Assembly: GCA_905215555.1 (NCBI GenBank) | Contig: CAJMQU010000023.1 | Location: 1-64,000, forward strand | DNA: 64,000 nt | Direction of reading: 5' to 3' | DNA from: an uncultured bacterium | GTDB lineage: Bacteria > Bacteroidota > Bacteroidia > Bacteroidales > Bacteroidaceae | Notes under the pieces: model-generated | Database searches by the model: none | What the model was told of the DNA's origin: nothing | What the model saw: the letters and a program-made list of their open reading frames with translations, nothing else | Shown: piece after piece, positions 1-8,327 of the stretch | Position numbering within the stretch: the stretch's first letter is position 1 | How the letters are laid out: each line of letters begins with the position of its first letter | Made by a program: the position numbers and the translations under genes

Positions 1-53
1 AGAGTACGCGTCTGGGGGGCGTGTGGTCGCAAGTTCGAATCTTGTCATCCCGA
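1..53 (+). tRNA. tRNA-Pro (anticodon GGG), 3' part only
   Basis: The window opens inside a tRNA. An anticodon stem-loop reads CGCGT-CTGGGGG-GCGTG, giving U33 followed by anticodon GGG, which decodes CCC (proline). A T-arm follows (GCAAG-TTCGAAT-CTTGT), then the acceptor 3' strand CATCCCG and discriminator A. CCA is not encoded (the next bases are CTA), so it would be added after transcription. The acceptor 5' strand and most of the D arm lie outside the window. Confidence 0.85.
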
Positions 54-61
54 CTACCGAT

Positions 62-97
62 AAAGCATTGATAATCGAAAGATTATCGATGCTTTTT
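62..97 (+). terminator. Intrinsic terminator after tRNA-Pro
   Basis: A 15-bp stem (62-76 pairing with 81-95, one G-T pair) closed by a GAAA tetraloop is followed by a T-rich run. It lies 9 bases after the tRNA end. Confidence 0.85.
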
Positions 98-164
98 GCT
101 TTTATATATGCTCACTAAATCCGGGGTAGTTGACGTTGTGGTCGACGCGAAGTTTCCGTCATCT

Positions 165-184
165 GTTTAAACTGGGATTTAAAC
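165..184. repeat. Short inverted repeat, upstream of the S41 peptidase gene
   Basis: GTTTAAA (165-171) and TTTAAAC (178-184) form a perfect 7-base inverted repeat around a 6-base spacer. It lies about 100 bases upstream of the promoter of the next gene. It could be an operator or chance in AT-rich DNA. The rest of 98-280 shows nothing recognisable. Confidence 0.3.
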
Positions 185-286
185 CATATCATTAATGAAT
201 TATCAATAAACGAAGCGAATCATACTCATGCAAGTACCTACAAACATACCAAAAGCAAAGTTCAGCTTCAATATCACAGTATACTT

Positions 287-319
287 TTTGTATATTTACA
301 GCCTAATTGCCTATATTTG
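287..319 (+). promoter_or_regulatory. Bacteroides-type promoter of the S41 peptidase gene
   Basis: TTTG at 287-290 and TATATTTG at 312-319 are separated by 21 bases, matching the Bacteroides -33/-7 consensus. The start site should fall near 325. This rules out the in-frame start at 228 and supports the ATG at 345. Confidence 0.7.
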
Positions 320-344
320 CACAAATACTCATCTGAATATACTT

Positions 345-3300
345 ATGAAAAAGATTCTTGCTTACATTGCCCTTGGTTTTACGGCAATAACCGGTTATGC
401 AGCTACTCCTCTCTGGATGCGCGATTTACAAATCTCACCCGATGGAACGGAAATTGCATTCTGCTACAAAGGAGATATCTATAAAGTTCCCGTCAAGGGC
501 GGAACCGCTACACAACTCACTACTCAGGATTCCTACGAGTGTACCCCCATATGGTCGCCGGACGGCAAACAAATCGCCTTTGCCAGCGACAGAAACGGAA
601 ATTTCGACCTCTTCGTGATGCCGGCAAACGGTGGAACTGCCCAACGGTTGACCACCCACTCGGCCAACGAACTCCCATCCACCTTTACACCGGATGGCAA
701 ATATATCTTATTTTCGGCCTCCATCCAAGACCCGGCCACCAGCGCCCTTTTTCCTGCGGCCTCAATGACCGAACTCTACAAAGTTCCCATAACCGGTGGA
801 CGCACGCAGCAAGTGTTGGGAACGCCTGCCGAAGCCGTTTGTTTCGACAAGTCCGGCAACCACTTTTTCTATCAGGATCGCAAGGGAGGTGAAAATGAGT
901 GGAGAAAGCATCATACCTCTTCCATCACCCGGGACGTATGGATGTGCGATGCAAAGACAGGCAAGCACATCAACCTCACCAATCACGCAGGCGAAGACCG
1001 CAATCCTGTATTGGCACCGGACGGAGAAACCTTGTACTTCCTGAGCGAACGTGACGGCGGTTCATTCAACGTATATACCTTCCCGCTCTCCCAGCCTCAA
1101 TCGGTGAAAGCGGTTACCTCCTTCAAAAACCACCCCGTGCGTTTCCTCTCGATGAGCAACGACGGCACTTTGTGTTATGGATACGACGGAGAAATCTACA
1201 CCCAGCAAGCCGGTTCCGCCCCCCGAAAGATAAATGTGGAAATCATACGCGATGACCAGCCGCAAATTGCCAACCTGAAATATACCGACAAGGCAACTTC
1301 GGCCACTGTGTCACCCGACGGCAAACAGATAGCGTTCATCGTACGGGGCGAAGTATTCGTCACATCGGCGGACTATGTCACTACCAAACAGATCACTCAC
1401 ACCGCAGCACGGGAAAGTCATCTTTCATTTGCTCCGGACAACCGGACTCTGGCTTATGACAGCGAGCGCAATGGCAACCTGCAAATTTATCTGGCAAAAA
1501 TAGTCAGGGAAGAAGAGCCTAACTTCCCCAATGCAACCCTGATAAAGGAAGAACTCCTACTCCCATCCACCACCATAGAACGCTCTCACCCGCAGTTCTC
1601 GCCCGACGGCAAAGAACTCGCCTTCATCGAAAACCGCAACCGCCTCATGGTGTTCAACCTGGAGAGCAAGAAGCTACGCCGGATTACCGATGGTTCTACC
1701 TGGTATAGCACCGGCGGCGGATTCGACTATGCATGGTCTCCGGACGGTAAATGGTTCACCCTCGAATTTATCGGAAACAAGCACGATCCGTACTCAGATA
1801 TAGGTCTTGTAAGCGCACAGGGCGACAGTGAAATCATCAATCTGACCAATAGCGGATACAGCAGCGGTTCGCCTAGCTTCGTACTCGACGGTAATGCCAT
1901 TCTTTTCGTGACCGAACGCTACGGTATGCGGGCACATGCCTCATGGGGCTCGCTGGACGACGCCATGCTAGTATTCCTCAATCAAGATGCCTACGACAAA
2001 TTCTGTCTGAGCAAAGAAGACTATGAACTGTACAAGGCTGCGAATACCGACCGGAAAAAGACAGTGGAGAAAGACAGCAGTGAAGTGAAAGATATTGTGG
2101 TAGAACTGAAGAATATAGAAGACCGCATCGTGCGTCTGACTCCCAACTCTTCCGAAATGGGCAGTGCAATCCTCGACAAAGACGGCAAAACCCTTTACTA
2201 CCTGGCAAGTACAAAAGGCGGGCGCAATCTATGGAAAATGGATTTGCGCAAGCAAGAAACCAAACTGCTCCACAAGATAGACACCGGATGGGCATCTCTG
2301 GAAATGAACAAGGACGGCAAGAACCTCTTCATCCTGAACGGTAAAAATATGCAGAAGATGAATCTGGCTTCCGATGAATTCAAACCCGTGAAGTACTTTG
2401 CCCAACTGAAACTGGATCTGGCCGCCGAACGCGAATATATGTTCGACCACGTGTACAGACAACAACAGAAGCGTTTCTACAATACCAGTATGCACGGCGT
2501 GGACTGGAATGCCATGTCGGCAGCTTATCGCAAGTTCCTGCCGCACATCAACAATAATTATGATTTCTCTGAAATGCTGAGCGAGTGGTTGGGCGAACTG
2601 AACGTGTCGCATACGGGCGGACGCTTCTATCCGGACGGACAAAGCGAGCCGACAGCCAGCATGGGATTGCTTTTCGACTGGAATTATCAGGGAAAAGGCA
2701 TGCTCATTGCCGAAGTACTGGAAAAAGGCCCGTTCGACAAAGCCGATACCAAAGTGAAAGCAGGTGCCATCATTGAAAAAATAGACGGTACGGAAATTAC
2801 TCCCGAAATGGATTATTACACGCTGCTCAATGATAAGGCCAAGAAGAAAACACTTGTTTCGTTGTATGACGCCAAGACCAAAGAGCGTTGGGAAGAGGTT
2901 GTAATCCCCATCAAAGACAGCGAACTGACCCAACTGCTCTACATGCGTTGGGTGAAACAACGTGCAGCAGATGTTGACAAATGGTCCGGCGGCCGTTTGG
3001 GATATGTACACATCAAGTCGATGGGCGATGATAGTTTCCGTTCCATCTACTCGGACATTCTGGGAAAATACAACAATCGTGAGGGGATCGTGATAGATAC
3101 ACGCTTCAATGGCGGCGGACGTTTGCACGAAGACATAGAGATATTGTTCAGCGGCAAAAAGTACTTCACACAAGTGGTTCGCGGACGTGAATCCTGCGAT
3201 ATGCCCAGCCGCCGCTGGAACAAACCTTCCATTATGCTGATGTGCGAAGCCAACTACTCCAATGCACATGGCACGCCCTGGGTATACAGTCATCAGAAGT

Positions 3301-3545
3301 TAGGCAAGTTAGTGGGTATGCCAGTTCCGGGCACCATGACCAGTGTGTCGTGGGAGCGCCTGCAAGACCCGACACTCGTATTCGGCATTCCCGTGGTCGG
3401 TTATCGTCTGCCTGACGGCAGTTATCTGGAAAACACACAGTTGGAACCTGACGTGAAGGTCGCCAATTCACCCGAAACAATCATAAAAGGTGAAGATACG
3501 CAACTGAAAACGGCAGTGGAGGAATTATTGAAACAGCTACCTTAG
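345..3545 (+). CDS. Tricorn-like S41 serine peptidase with beta-propeller and PDZ domain
   Basis: A 1066-residue exported peptidase. Residues 1-19 are a signal peptide (ends GYA). Residues 20 to about 690 carry repeated SPDGK-type blades typical of WD40-like/TolB-type propellers. A PDZ domain spans about 772-850, and the S41 (tail-specific/tricorn) core about 880-1060. The tricorn catalytic layout is visible: Ser755-His756 in NVSH, the probable nucleophile Ser972 in NYSNAHG, and a C-terminal Glu in QLEPDV. By family knowledge it should trim peptides in the periplasm. The start at 345 is chosen because a promoter overlaps the longer reading frame and because it gives a clean signal peptide. 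The gene stands alone, with its own promoter and terminator. Confidence 0.9.
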   Translation: MKKILAYIALGFTAITGYAATPLWMRDLQISPDGTEIAFCYKGDIYKVPVKGGTATQLTTQDSYECTPIWSPDGKQIAFASDRNGNFDLFVMPANGGTAQRLTTHSANELPSTFTPDGKYILFSASIQDPATSALFPAASMTELYKVPITGGRTQQVLGTPAEAVCFDKSGNHFFYQDRKGGENEWRKHHTSSITRDVWMCDAKTGKHINLTNHAGEDRNPVLAPDGETLYFLSERDGGSFNVYTFPLSQPQSVKAVTSFKNHPVRFLSMSNDGTLCYGYDGEIYTQQAGSAPRKINVEIIRDDQPQIANLKYTDKATSATVSPDGKQIAFIVRGEVFVTSADYVTTKQITHTAARESHLSFAPDNRTLAYDSERNGNLQIYLAKIVREEEPNFPNATLIKEELLLPSTTIERSHPQFSPDGKELAFIENRNRLMVFNLESKKLRRITDGSTWYSTGGGFDYAWSPDGKWFTLEFIGNKHDPYSDIGLVSAQGDSEIINLTNSGYSSGSPSFVLDGNAILFVTERYGMRAHASWGSLDDAMLVFLNQDAYDKFCLSKEDYELYKAANTDRKKTVEKDSSEVKDIVVELKNIEDRIVRLTPNSSEMGSAILDKDGKTLYYLASTKGGRNLWKMDLRKQETKLLHKIDTGWASLEMNKDGKNLFILNGKNMQKMNLASDEFKPVKYFAQLKLDLAAEREYMFDHVYRQQQKRFYNTSMHGVDWNAMSAAYRKFLPHINNNYDFSEMLSEWLGELNVSHTGGRFYPDGQSEPTASMGLLFDWNYQGKGMLIAEVLEKGPFDKADTKVKAGAIIEKIDGTEITPEMDYYTLLNDKAKKKTLVSLYDAKTKERWEEVVIPIKDSELTQLLYMRWVKQRAADVDKWSGGRLGYVHIKSMGDDSFRSIYSDILGKYNNREGIVIDTRFNGGGRLHEDIEILFSGKKYFTQVVRGRESCDMPSRRWNKPSIMLMCEANYSNAHGTPWVYSHQKLGKLVGMPVPGTMTSVSWERLQDPTLVFGIPVVGYRLPDGSYLENTQLEPDVKVANSPETIIKGEDTQLKTAVEELLKQLP

Positions 3546-3557
3546 ATAGTGATTATT

Positions 3558-3590
3558 AAGAAGCCAGGTTATGAACTTGGCTTCTTTTTA
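3558..3590 (+). terminator. Intrinsic terminator after the S41 peptidase gene
   Basis: AAGAAGCCAGG (3558-3568) pairs with CTTGGCTTCTT (3576-3586) around a short loop, with one bulge, and runs into T residues. It lies 12 bases after the stop codon. Confidence 0.75.
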
Positions 3591-3592
3591 CG

Positions 3593-3600
3593 TACCTTTG
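3593..3600 (+). promoter_or_regulatory. -7 box (TACCTTTG) of the AAE transporter gene
   Basis: A perfect TAnnTTTG sits directly after the preceding terminator and 28 bases before the ATG at 3629. No clear -33 box is seen; that position is occupied by the terminator hairpin. Confidence 0.6.
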
Positions 3601-3628
3601 CGCGAAATATAACAAATCATCTAAATTC

Positions 3629-5227
3629 ATGTTTACCGACCTACTGAATTCCTCTTATTTCGCGCTCTTCCTCATCGTTGCATTGGGCTTCATGCTGGGA
3701 AAAATCAAAATCAAAGGGTTGTCGCTGGACGTTTCAGCAGTCATCTTCATCGCCCTGCTCTTCGGACATTTCGGAGTAGTAATCCCTAAGGAATTAGGAA
3801 ACTTCGGATTAGTTCTTTTCATCTTCACCATCGGTATCCAGGCGGGACCGGGTTTCTTCGACTCCTTCCGGAGTAAGGGGAAAACGCTGATCATAATCAC
3901 CATGCTGATTATCTGTTCGGCCTCACTGACAGCTGTCGGGCTAAAGTATCTCTTCGATATCGACACTCCAAGCGTAGTAGGCCTGATAGCCGGTGCACTG
4001 ACCAGTACACCGGGACTTGCCGTAGCCATCGACAGTACCAATTCTCCCCTGGCATCCATTTCCTATGGTATCGCTTACCCCTTCGGTGTGATTGGCGTTA
4101 TCTTGTTTGTGAAACTGCTGCCCCGAATCATGCACATCGACCTGGACAAGGAAGCCCGCCGCCTGGAAAAAGAACGCCGCGGACAATTTCCCGAACTGAA
4201 CACTTGCATCTACCGAGTTGCCAATCCTGCCGTATTCGGTCGCAGCCTCATGCAGATCAACGCCCGTGCCATGACCGGGGCCGTCATCTCACGCCATAAA
4301 CACGGGGAGTTGATCTCTATCCCGACAGCACACACCGTGCTTCACGAAGATGACTACATACAAGCAGTAGGCAGCGAAGAAGCTCTGAACCAGCTTGCCG
4401 TTCTGGTCGGTGAACGCGAAGAGGGTGAATTGCCGCTGGTAGACACACAGGAAATCGAGTCTTTATTGCTGACCAAAAAAGATATGATTAACAAGCAGTT
4501 GGGAGATCTGAATCTGATGAAGAACTTCGGTTGTACCGTGACCCGTGTCCGCCGAAGTGGCATCGACTTATCCCCGTCTCCCGATCTGACCTTGAAATTC
4601 GGCGATAAGCTGATGGTAGTAGGAGAGAAAGAAGGACTCAAAGGACTGGCACGCCTGTTGGGAAACAATGCCAAAAAATTGTCGGATACGGATTTCTTCC
4701 CCATTGCGATGGGTATTGTATTAGGTGTATTATTCGGCAAACTGAATATTACCTTTCCCGGAGGGTTGTCGTTTTCGCCGGGACTGACGGGCGGCATCCT
4801 GATGGTAGCTTTATTTTTAAGTGCGATTGGTAAGACAGGTCCTATCCTATGGTCCATGTCCGGCCCCGCCAATCAGTTGTTGAGGCAACTGGGACTTTTG
4901 CTTTTCCTTGCCGAAGTCGGCACATCGGCAGGTACTAATTTGGTGGCAACGTTCCAGGAAAGTGGTTGGTTACTATTCGGGGTGGGTGCTGCAATCACAC
5001 TGGTGCCGATGCTGGTGGCTGTATTCGTCGGACTGTTTGTATTCAAAATCAGTATCCTCGATCTGCTAGGCACCATTACCGGCGGCATGACCAGTACGCC
5101 GGGACTCGCTGCCGCCGACTCCATGACTGACAGCAATATTCCGAGTGTGGCCTATGCTACGGTTTATCCTATTGCAATGGTATTCCTTATTTTGTTTATA
5201 CAGATTATTGCATCTGCGGTATATTGA
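3629..5227 (+). CDS. AAE-type (YidE/YbjL) putative transporter with two TrkA-C domains
   Basis: A 532-residue inner membrane protein of the aspartate:alanine exchanger family. Two homologous membrane halves flank two cytoplasmic TrkA-C (RCK_C-type) domains at about residues 205-275 and 285-365. The internal duplication is plain: TSTPGLAVAIDS near residue 125 recurs as TSTPGLAAADSM near residue 485. Hydrophobic segments fill 5-170 and 360-530. Length fits the family (about 550). The substrate cannot be told; characterised relatives exchange aspartate/alanine or succinate. TrkA-C domains suggest ligand gating. Monocistronic by spacing. Confidence 0.9.
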   Translation: MFTDLLNSSYFALFLIVALGFMLGKIKIKGLSLDVSAVIFIALLFGHFGVVIPKELGNFGLVLFIFTIGIQAGPGFFDSFRSKGKTLIIITMLIICSASLTAVGLKYLFDIDTPSVVGLIAGALTSTPGLAVAIDSTNSPLASISYGIAYPFGVIGVILFVKLLPRIMHIDLDKEARRLEKERRGQFPELNTCIYRVANPAVFGRSLMQINARAMTGAVISRHKHGELISIPTAHTVLHEDDYIQAVGSEEALNQLAVLVGEREEGELPLVDTQEIESLLLTKKDMINKQLGDLNLMKNFGCTVTRVRRSGIDLSPSPDLTLKFGDKLMVVGEKEGLKGLARLLGNNAKKLSDTDFFPIAMGIVLGVLFGKLNITFPGGLSFSPGLTGGILMVALFLSAIGKTGPILWSMSGPANQLLRQLGLLLFLAEVGTSAGTNLVATFQESGWLLFGVGAAITLVPMLVAVFVGLFVFKISILDLLGTITGGMTSTPGLAAADSMTDSNIPSVAYATVYPIAMVFLILFIQIIASAVY

Positions 5228-5290
5228 CAGCACCATCTGCTTTTTATCTCACTTTTATGCAAGTAGTCGTTATTTTCAGCAGAATTCTTC

Positions 5291-5298
5291 TAAATTTG
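5291..5298 (+). promoter_or_regulatory. -7 box (TAAATTTG) of the FMN-binding protein gene
   Basis: TAAATTTG matches TAnnTTTG and lies 26 bases before the ATG at 5325. The upstream -33 region is only a loose match. Confidence 0.5.
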
Positions 5299-5324
5299 CA
5301 AGTAATATAAAATAGCAATGAAAT

Positions 5325-6098
5325 ATGAAAGCATCAAAAGCCCAATCTATTATTAGTCTGGCAACCTGTTTCTTTCTAGTTCTGGCAGTAACCATCTGCA
5401 AAGAAAACAAGTTCTACAATATACTTCCGGACAATGAAAAAGCAACGGAAAAGCCAAACGAAAATACCGGGATACTGCGACAGGCAGATGACGGAGTACA
5501 AATAGTATCTACCCGACAGATAGCTAGAGACATCAATGGCTACGGCGGAAATGTACCGCTTGAAGTCTATATGAAGGATAACCGGATTATCAAAGTTGTA
5601 GCTCTGGAAAACGCTGAAACTCCCAGTTACTTTGCCAAAGTGCGGAATAGCGGCCTGCTGAAACAATGGGATAATCTGTCACCGGAAGAGGCATTAGGCA
5701 AAGAGGTAGACGGAATATCCGGTGCTACGGAGTCTTCCAGCGCCATTATCCGGTCCATGCAGAAAGCAATGGAGTATGCCAAAGAGCACTCGCTGGAAAG
5801 AGCCGGTTCTTCTTTCAGTTTCGACTGGATGCTCTTCCTGGGATTGTTAGCAGGAATTGCCGTGTGTACCTTGCTTATCACCTACTTCTCCAAGCAACCT
5901 AAGCCACAGACTATGCAATATGTGCTGAACGTTTTCAATCTAGCTTTGGTTATAGTAGTGACTGCTTTATCCATCCAGCCCAAAAACAATCAAGCTATTA
6001 ATAAGGATCCGATAGGGTATCCGGCTGAAAATCCGCTACCGAAAGACAAATGGAAGCCGGAAAATGTGCACTATGAATGCTGGACAGAAGAAGAATGA
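5325..6098 (+). CDS. Membrane-anchored FMN-binding domain protein
   Basis: 257 residues. An N-terminal hydrophobic segment (about 8-26) is followed by an FMN-binding domain of the RnfG/NqrC/NosR type. It includes the motif DGISGATESS, whose Thr135 is the expected site of covalent flavin attachment. Two further membrane helices lie near 166-186 and 197-213. By analogy it passes electrons at the cytoplasmic membrane, but the partner is unknown and no Rnf/Nqr genes are in view. The polar tail ends abruptly in WTEEE; NosR-like relatives often continue with ferredoxin domains, which are absent here. Confidence 0.8.
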   Translation: MKASKAQSIISLATCFFLVLAVTICKENKFYNILPDNEKATEKPNENTGILRQADDGVQIVSTRQIARDINGYGGNVPLEVYMKDNRIIKVVALENAETPSYFAKVRNSGLLKQWDNLSPEEALGKEVDGISGATESSSAIIRSMQKAMEYAKEHSLERAGSSFSFDWMLFLGLLAGIAVCTLLITYFSKQPKPQTMQYVLNVFNLALVIVVTALSIQPKNNQAINKDPIGYPAENPLPKDKWKPENVHYECWTEEE

Positions 6099-6257
6099 CA
6101 TACTACAGGAAGCGTATATTGTGTTGCCGACGGAATTACGTAAAATATACCGGAGGAGGCATTTAAGCATAAGATTAATTACCCGCAATACTCACCACAG
6201 TTATCGCCTTTCCGATAGAATAAGGTTAAAGCTATTTTGCCATAAACAAGCTTCCCC

Positions 6258-6647
6258 TTATTCATCCATATCATTCAGATGTATTTCCAATGCCTTCACT
6301 GAAATATAAATCTCATACACAGAGATAGCCAAAGAAACGATCAGCAGCAGCATTGCCAAGCCAAAAATGTATATCGACACCAAATAGAGCTGTATATAGA
6401 TGAAGAACATGCTTACAACACACAGTAACAGACTGCCTGTCCCCGTCACCTGCATGGCACGCGTCAGATAAAGGCGTTTCCGCAGATTAGCAATTTGTGC
6501 TGCGGTTATCAACGAATGATTGGCACGATATTGCTCTTTCAACGTGCGCACCAACTGGGCATACGACATGAAACGGTTAGTATATGCCAACATTATCAGT
6601 GAGATGGCCGAGAACAACAAGGCCGGAGTGGTTAAATCTATATCCAT
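6258..6647 (-). CDS. DUF2721 membrane protein
   Basis: 129 residues, matching my recollection of the DUF2721 pattern: TPALLFSAISLIMLAYTNRF at the N-terminus, then a basic amphipathic stretch (YLTRAMQVTG), then two closely spaced helices (about 70-90 and 93-113). Function is unknown. It lies tail-to-tail with the FMN protein gene. The 160 bases between them hold nothing recognisable. Confidence 0.8.
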   Translation of the reverse strand: MDIDLTTPALLFSAISLIMLAYTNRFMSYAQLVRTLKEQYRANHSLITAAQIANLRKRLYLTRAMQVTGTGSLLLCVVSMFFIYIQLYLVSIYIFGLAMLLLIVSLAISVYEIYISVKALEIHLNDMDE

Positions 6648-6702
6648 ATATTTTATTCATTAAAGAGTTCGGAACGTTATCCCTGTTTAAATATAAAAGG
6701 AA

Positions 6703-7187
6703 CTATCTATTTAAATAAGGAGCCGGTCTACCGCGTTGCATACCCAGTATCCATTTACCCATAAATTTCACTACCCGCAAGGCTTCTTTATCAAAATCCG
6801 GCCCCTAACGTACAAGTCATTCGGGGATCGGTAACGAGTCCTTTTTCATTGACTGTGAACTGAACAGTAACCCGTCCCTGCGTACATTCAGGCGCATTCT
6901 CCGGCCAGCGCAAATTATCTTTTATAAACTTAAGGTTCCTCTTCAGACATCAACGTATCCGGAGGCTGCACCGTATGTATCAGAATATCCGTTTTTTGAA
7001 CGGCCTGCAAGTTGTTTCTTTTACTTTCAAAAGCCATTGCCGGCAATATGGACCTTCCTAATGATATCCCCAATAATGAGTCACCTTGATGCTGACAGCC
7101 TGCTGTTACAAATTCAATATCATTCACATCCGCTATCTGCCTACGCATATCCTTCAATATCCGACAAACTTGTTTTCCACGTTTCAT
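6703..7187 (-). pseudogene. Decayed TonB-family protein gene
   Basis: On the minus strand the N-terminal segment (MKRGKQVCRILKDMRRQIA, then EFVTAGCQHQGD) resembles Bacteroides proteins that open this way and end in a TonB C-terminal domain. The expected next part, a CP-x-C motif and membrane helix, is missing, and the text jumps to GISLGRSILPAMAF. The first frame stops after SEEEP at 6930. After a frame change come KFIKDNLRWPENAPE and GRVTVQFTVNEKG. After a second frame change near 6800 come DFDKEALRVVKFMGKW and GMQRGRPAP, ending at a stop at 6703. These are the classic blocks of a TonB C-terminal domain. So there are at least one deletion and two frameshifts. The recognition rests on memory of the family. 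Confidence 0.8.
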
Positions 7188-7237
7188 TTCTGCACTATTT
7201 TTAAAGTGGATCGGACAGTAACTTTATCCAGTGAAAG

Positions 7238-7245
7238 CAAAGATA
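7238..7245 (-). promoter_or_regulatory. Possible -7 box of the TonB-family pseudogene
   Basis: CAAAGATA on the plus strand reads TATCTTTG on the minus strand, a perfect TAnnTTTG about 50 bases upstream of the relic's start codon. No good -33 partner is visible. Confidence 0.4.
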
Positions 7246-7351
7246 AATAAAAAACATGAGATATATCTGTTGACAGAATTAATTTCTTTCTGCACGGTTA
7301 TGGGTTCAACCGACACTTGAAGTTTATCTTCTATATTCACATCCGATCAGA

Positions 7352-7412
7352 GACGTTATCTGAGGTCCCCTCAGTCGTTATATGAGGGTACCCCAGTCGT
7401 CATGTGAGACAC
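7352..7412. repeat. Imperfect tandem repeat, 22-base period, GTCG core
   Basis: Three units: GACG at 7352, then GTCG at 7374 and 7396, spaced exactly 22 bases, each followed by TTATcTGAG, TTATaTGAG or TCATgTGAG. The first full unit holds an inverted repeat CTGAGG-tcc-CCTCAG. It lies upstream of the TonB-family relic. The same 22-base spacing and GTCG core recur at 39706-39787. The remainder of 7190-7650 has no gene I can support. Confidence 0.7.
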
Positions 7413-7652
7413 GCGCCCTTTAAACATTTAATATACAAAGCTTTACAACCTCGTATTTTCATCTTTTTTTCGAAAAATCAAAATCTTCGGACAAAAGCAA
7501 GCAGTAATTTATCTTCAAACTTATAATTGACTGTACGAAAACAGTCTACACCAACGGACTAACGACTCATTTCTGCGCGGTTTTGCCCTTTTCCGCAAGC
7601 ATATAAATCCCATGTTAGAATTCTGCAAAACGGAAAAAGGACAAATCAAGCT

Positions 7653-8090
7653 CTACTTCTTGTCATAGATGCCATTGGAAAATCTGCCGTACGCCATCAC
7701 CTGATTAGTATCCGGGAAATGCACAATCTCCGGTACATTGTTCGTATCAAAATCAAGATATACCAGTTTCTCCGTATCCGACCCGTTACGGATGACGTGC
7801 GCACCTTCTGGCCCGGCAGGGAAAGTTATGACATCTCCCGCTTTCACCGTCACCTCCCCATGAGCGGTGCGTACAACGCCCGTACCACTGATGATATAGA
7901 ACACTTCCTCATCCGTTTCATGATAATGATACCCATAGGCAAAATTACCCGGTTCCACTTCTACAAAATTGACACGGCAATGGGTTACATCTTCCTGAGC
8001 AACAATCGGTTTTACTGTAAACTCATTGCCTCCCTGACTGATTTTCCGACCTTCGGCGGTCTTGTAATTCTTTACTGCAAGTTCTTTCAT
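7653..8090 (-). CDS. Single-domain cupin protein
   Basis: 145 residues with both cupin motifs. Motif 1 is GYHYHETDEEVFYIISG (His55, His57, Glu61 or Glu62). Motif 2 is PAGPEGAHVIRN (His98). Together they give a full set of metal ligands. No signal peptide, so cytoplasmic. Such small cupins include isomerases, dioxygenases and sugar-binding proteins, so the reaction cannot be assigned. A good promoter lies 93-123 bases upstream. Confidence 0.85.
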   Translation of the reverse strand: MKELAVKNYKTAEGRKISQGGNEFTVKPIVAQEDVTHCRVNFVEVEPGNFAYGYHYHETDEEVFYIISGTGVVRTAHGEVTVKAGDVITFPAGPEGAHVIRNGSDTEKLVYLDFDTNNVPEIVHFPDTNQVMAYGRFSNGIYDKK

Positions 8091-8145
8091 TGTTCTTTTG
8101 TTTTTAAACAGTTAATAAAATAGTTGTATTCACCAGTTTTTTCAC

Positions 8146-8153
8146 TAACTTCG
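8146..8153 (+). promoter_or_regulatory. Weak candidate promoter for the macrodomain-like gene
   Basis: TTG at 8124-8126 and TAACTTCG at 8146-8153 are 19 bases apart on the plus strand. The -7 box has one mismatch to TAnnTTTG, and the leader to 8328 would be about 170 bases. Confidence 0.25.
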
Positions 8154-8182
8154 CAAATGTGGTCAGTGACTTTCCGATGATG

Positions 8183-8213
8183 CAAAGCTATACACTATTT
8201 TACTCATAAACAA
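8183..8213 (-). promoter_or_regulatory. Bacteroides-type promoter of the cupin gene
   Basis: On the minus strand, TTG (8213-8211) and TAGCTTTG (8190-8183) are 20 bases apart. Transcription would begin near 8176, giving a leader of about 85 bases before the start codon at 8090. Confidence 0.65.
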
Positions 8214-8327
8214 GAAGTTACAAACAAGTAAGATAGTTACCTAAAGGTTACTTTTGCTGAAAAGCAAGAGATTAAAAATGAAGAAAAAAGAAAAATAATC
8301 AAGTAGAACCTAATACTAACTGAATAT

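Noticed and set aside
1..100. Integration site of a mobile element at the tRNA
   Set aside because: No integrase, direct repeat of the tRNA end or foreign genes follow it in the window.
228..344. N-terminal extension of the S41 peptidase to 228
   Set aside because: A Bacteroides promoter (287-319) lies inside it and the ATG at 345 gives a clean signal peptide.
2229..3293. A 354-codon minus-strand open frame
   Set aside because: It lies wholly antisense to the well-supported S41 peptidase and shows no family motif.
6064..6309. An 81-codon plus-strand frame after the FMN protein
   Set aside because: It overlaps both neighbours in other frames and has no protein-like motif or promoter.
7560..7650. 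Possible hairpin from CCCTTTTCCG and CGGAAAAAGG
   Set aside because: The arms are short, the loop is about 40 bases and there is no T-run, so it is too weak to call a terminator.
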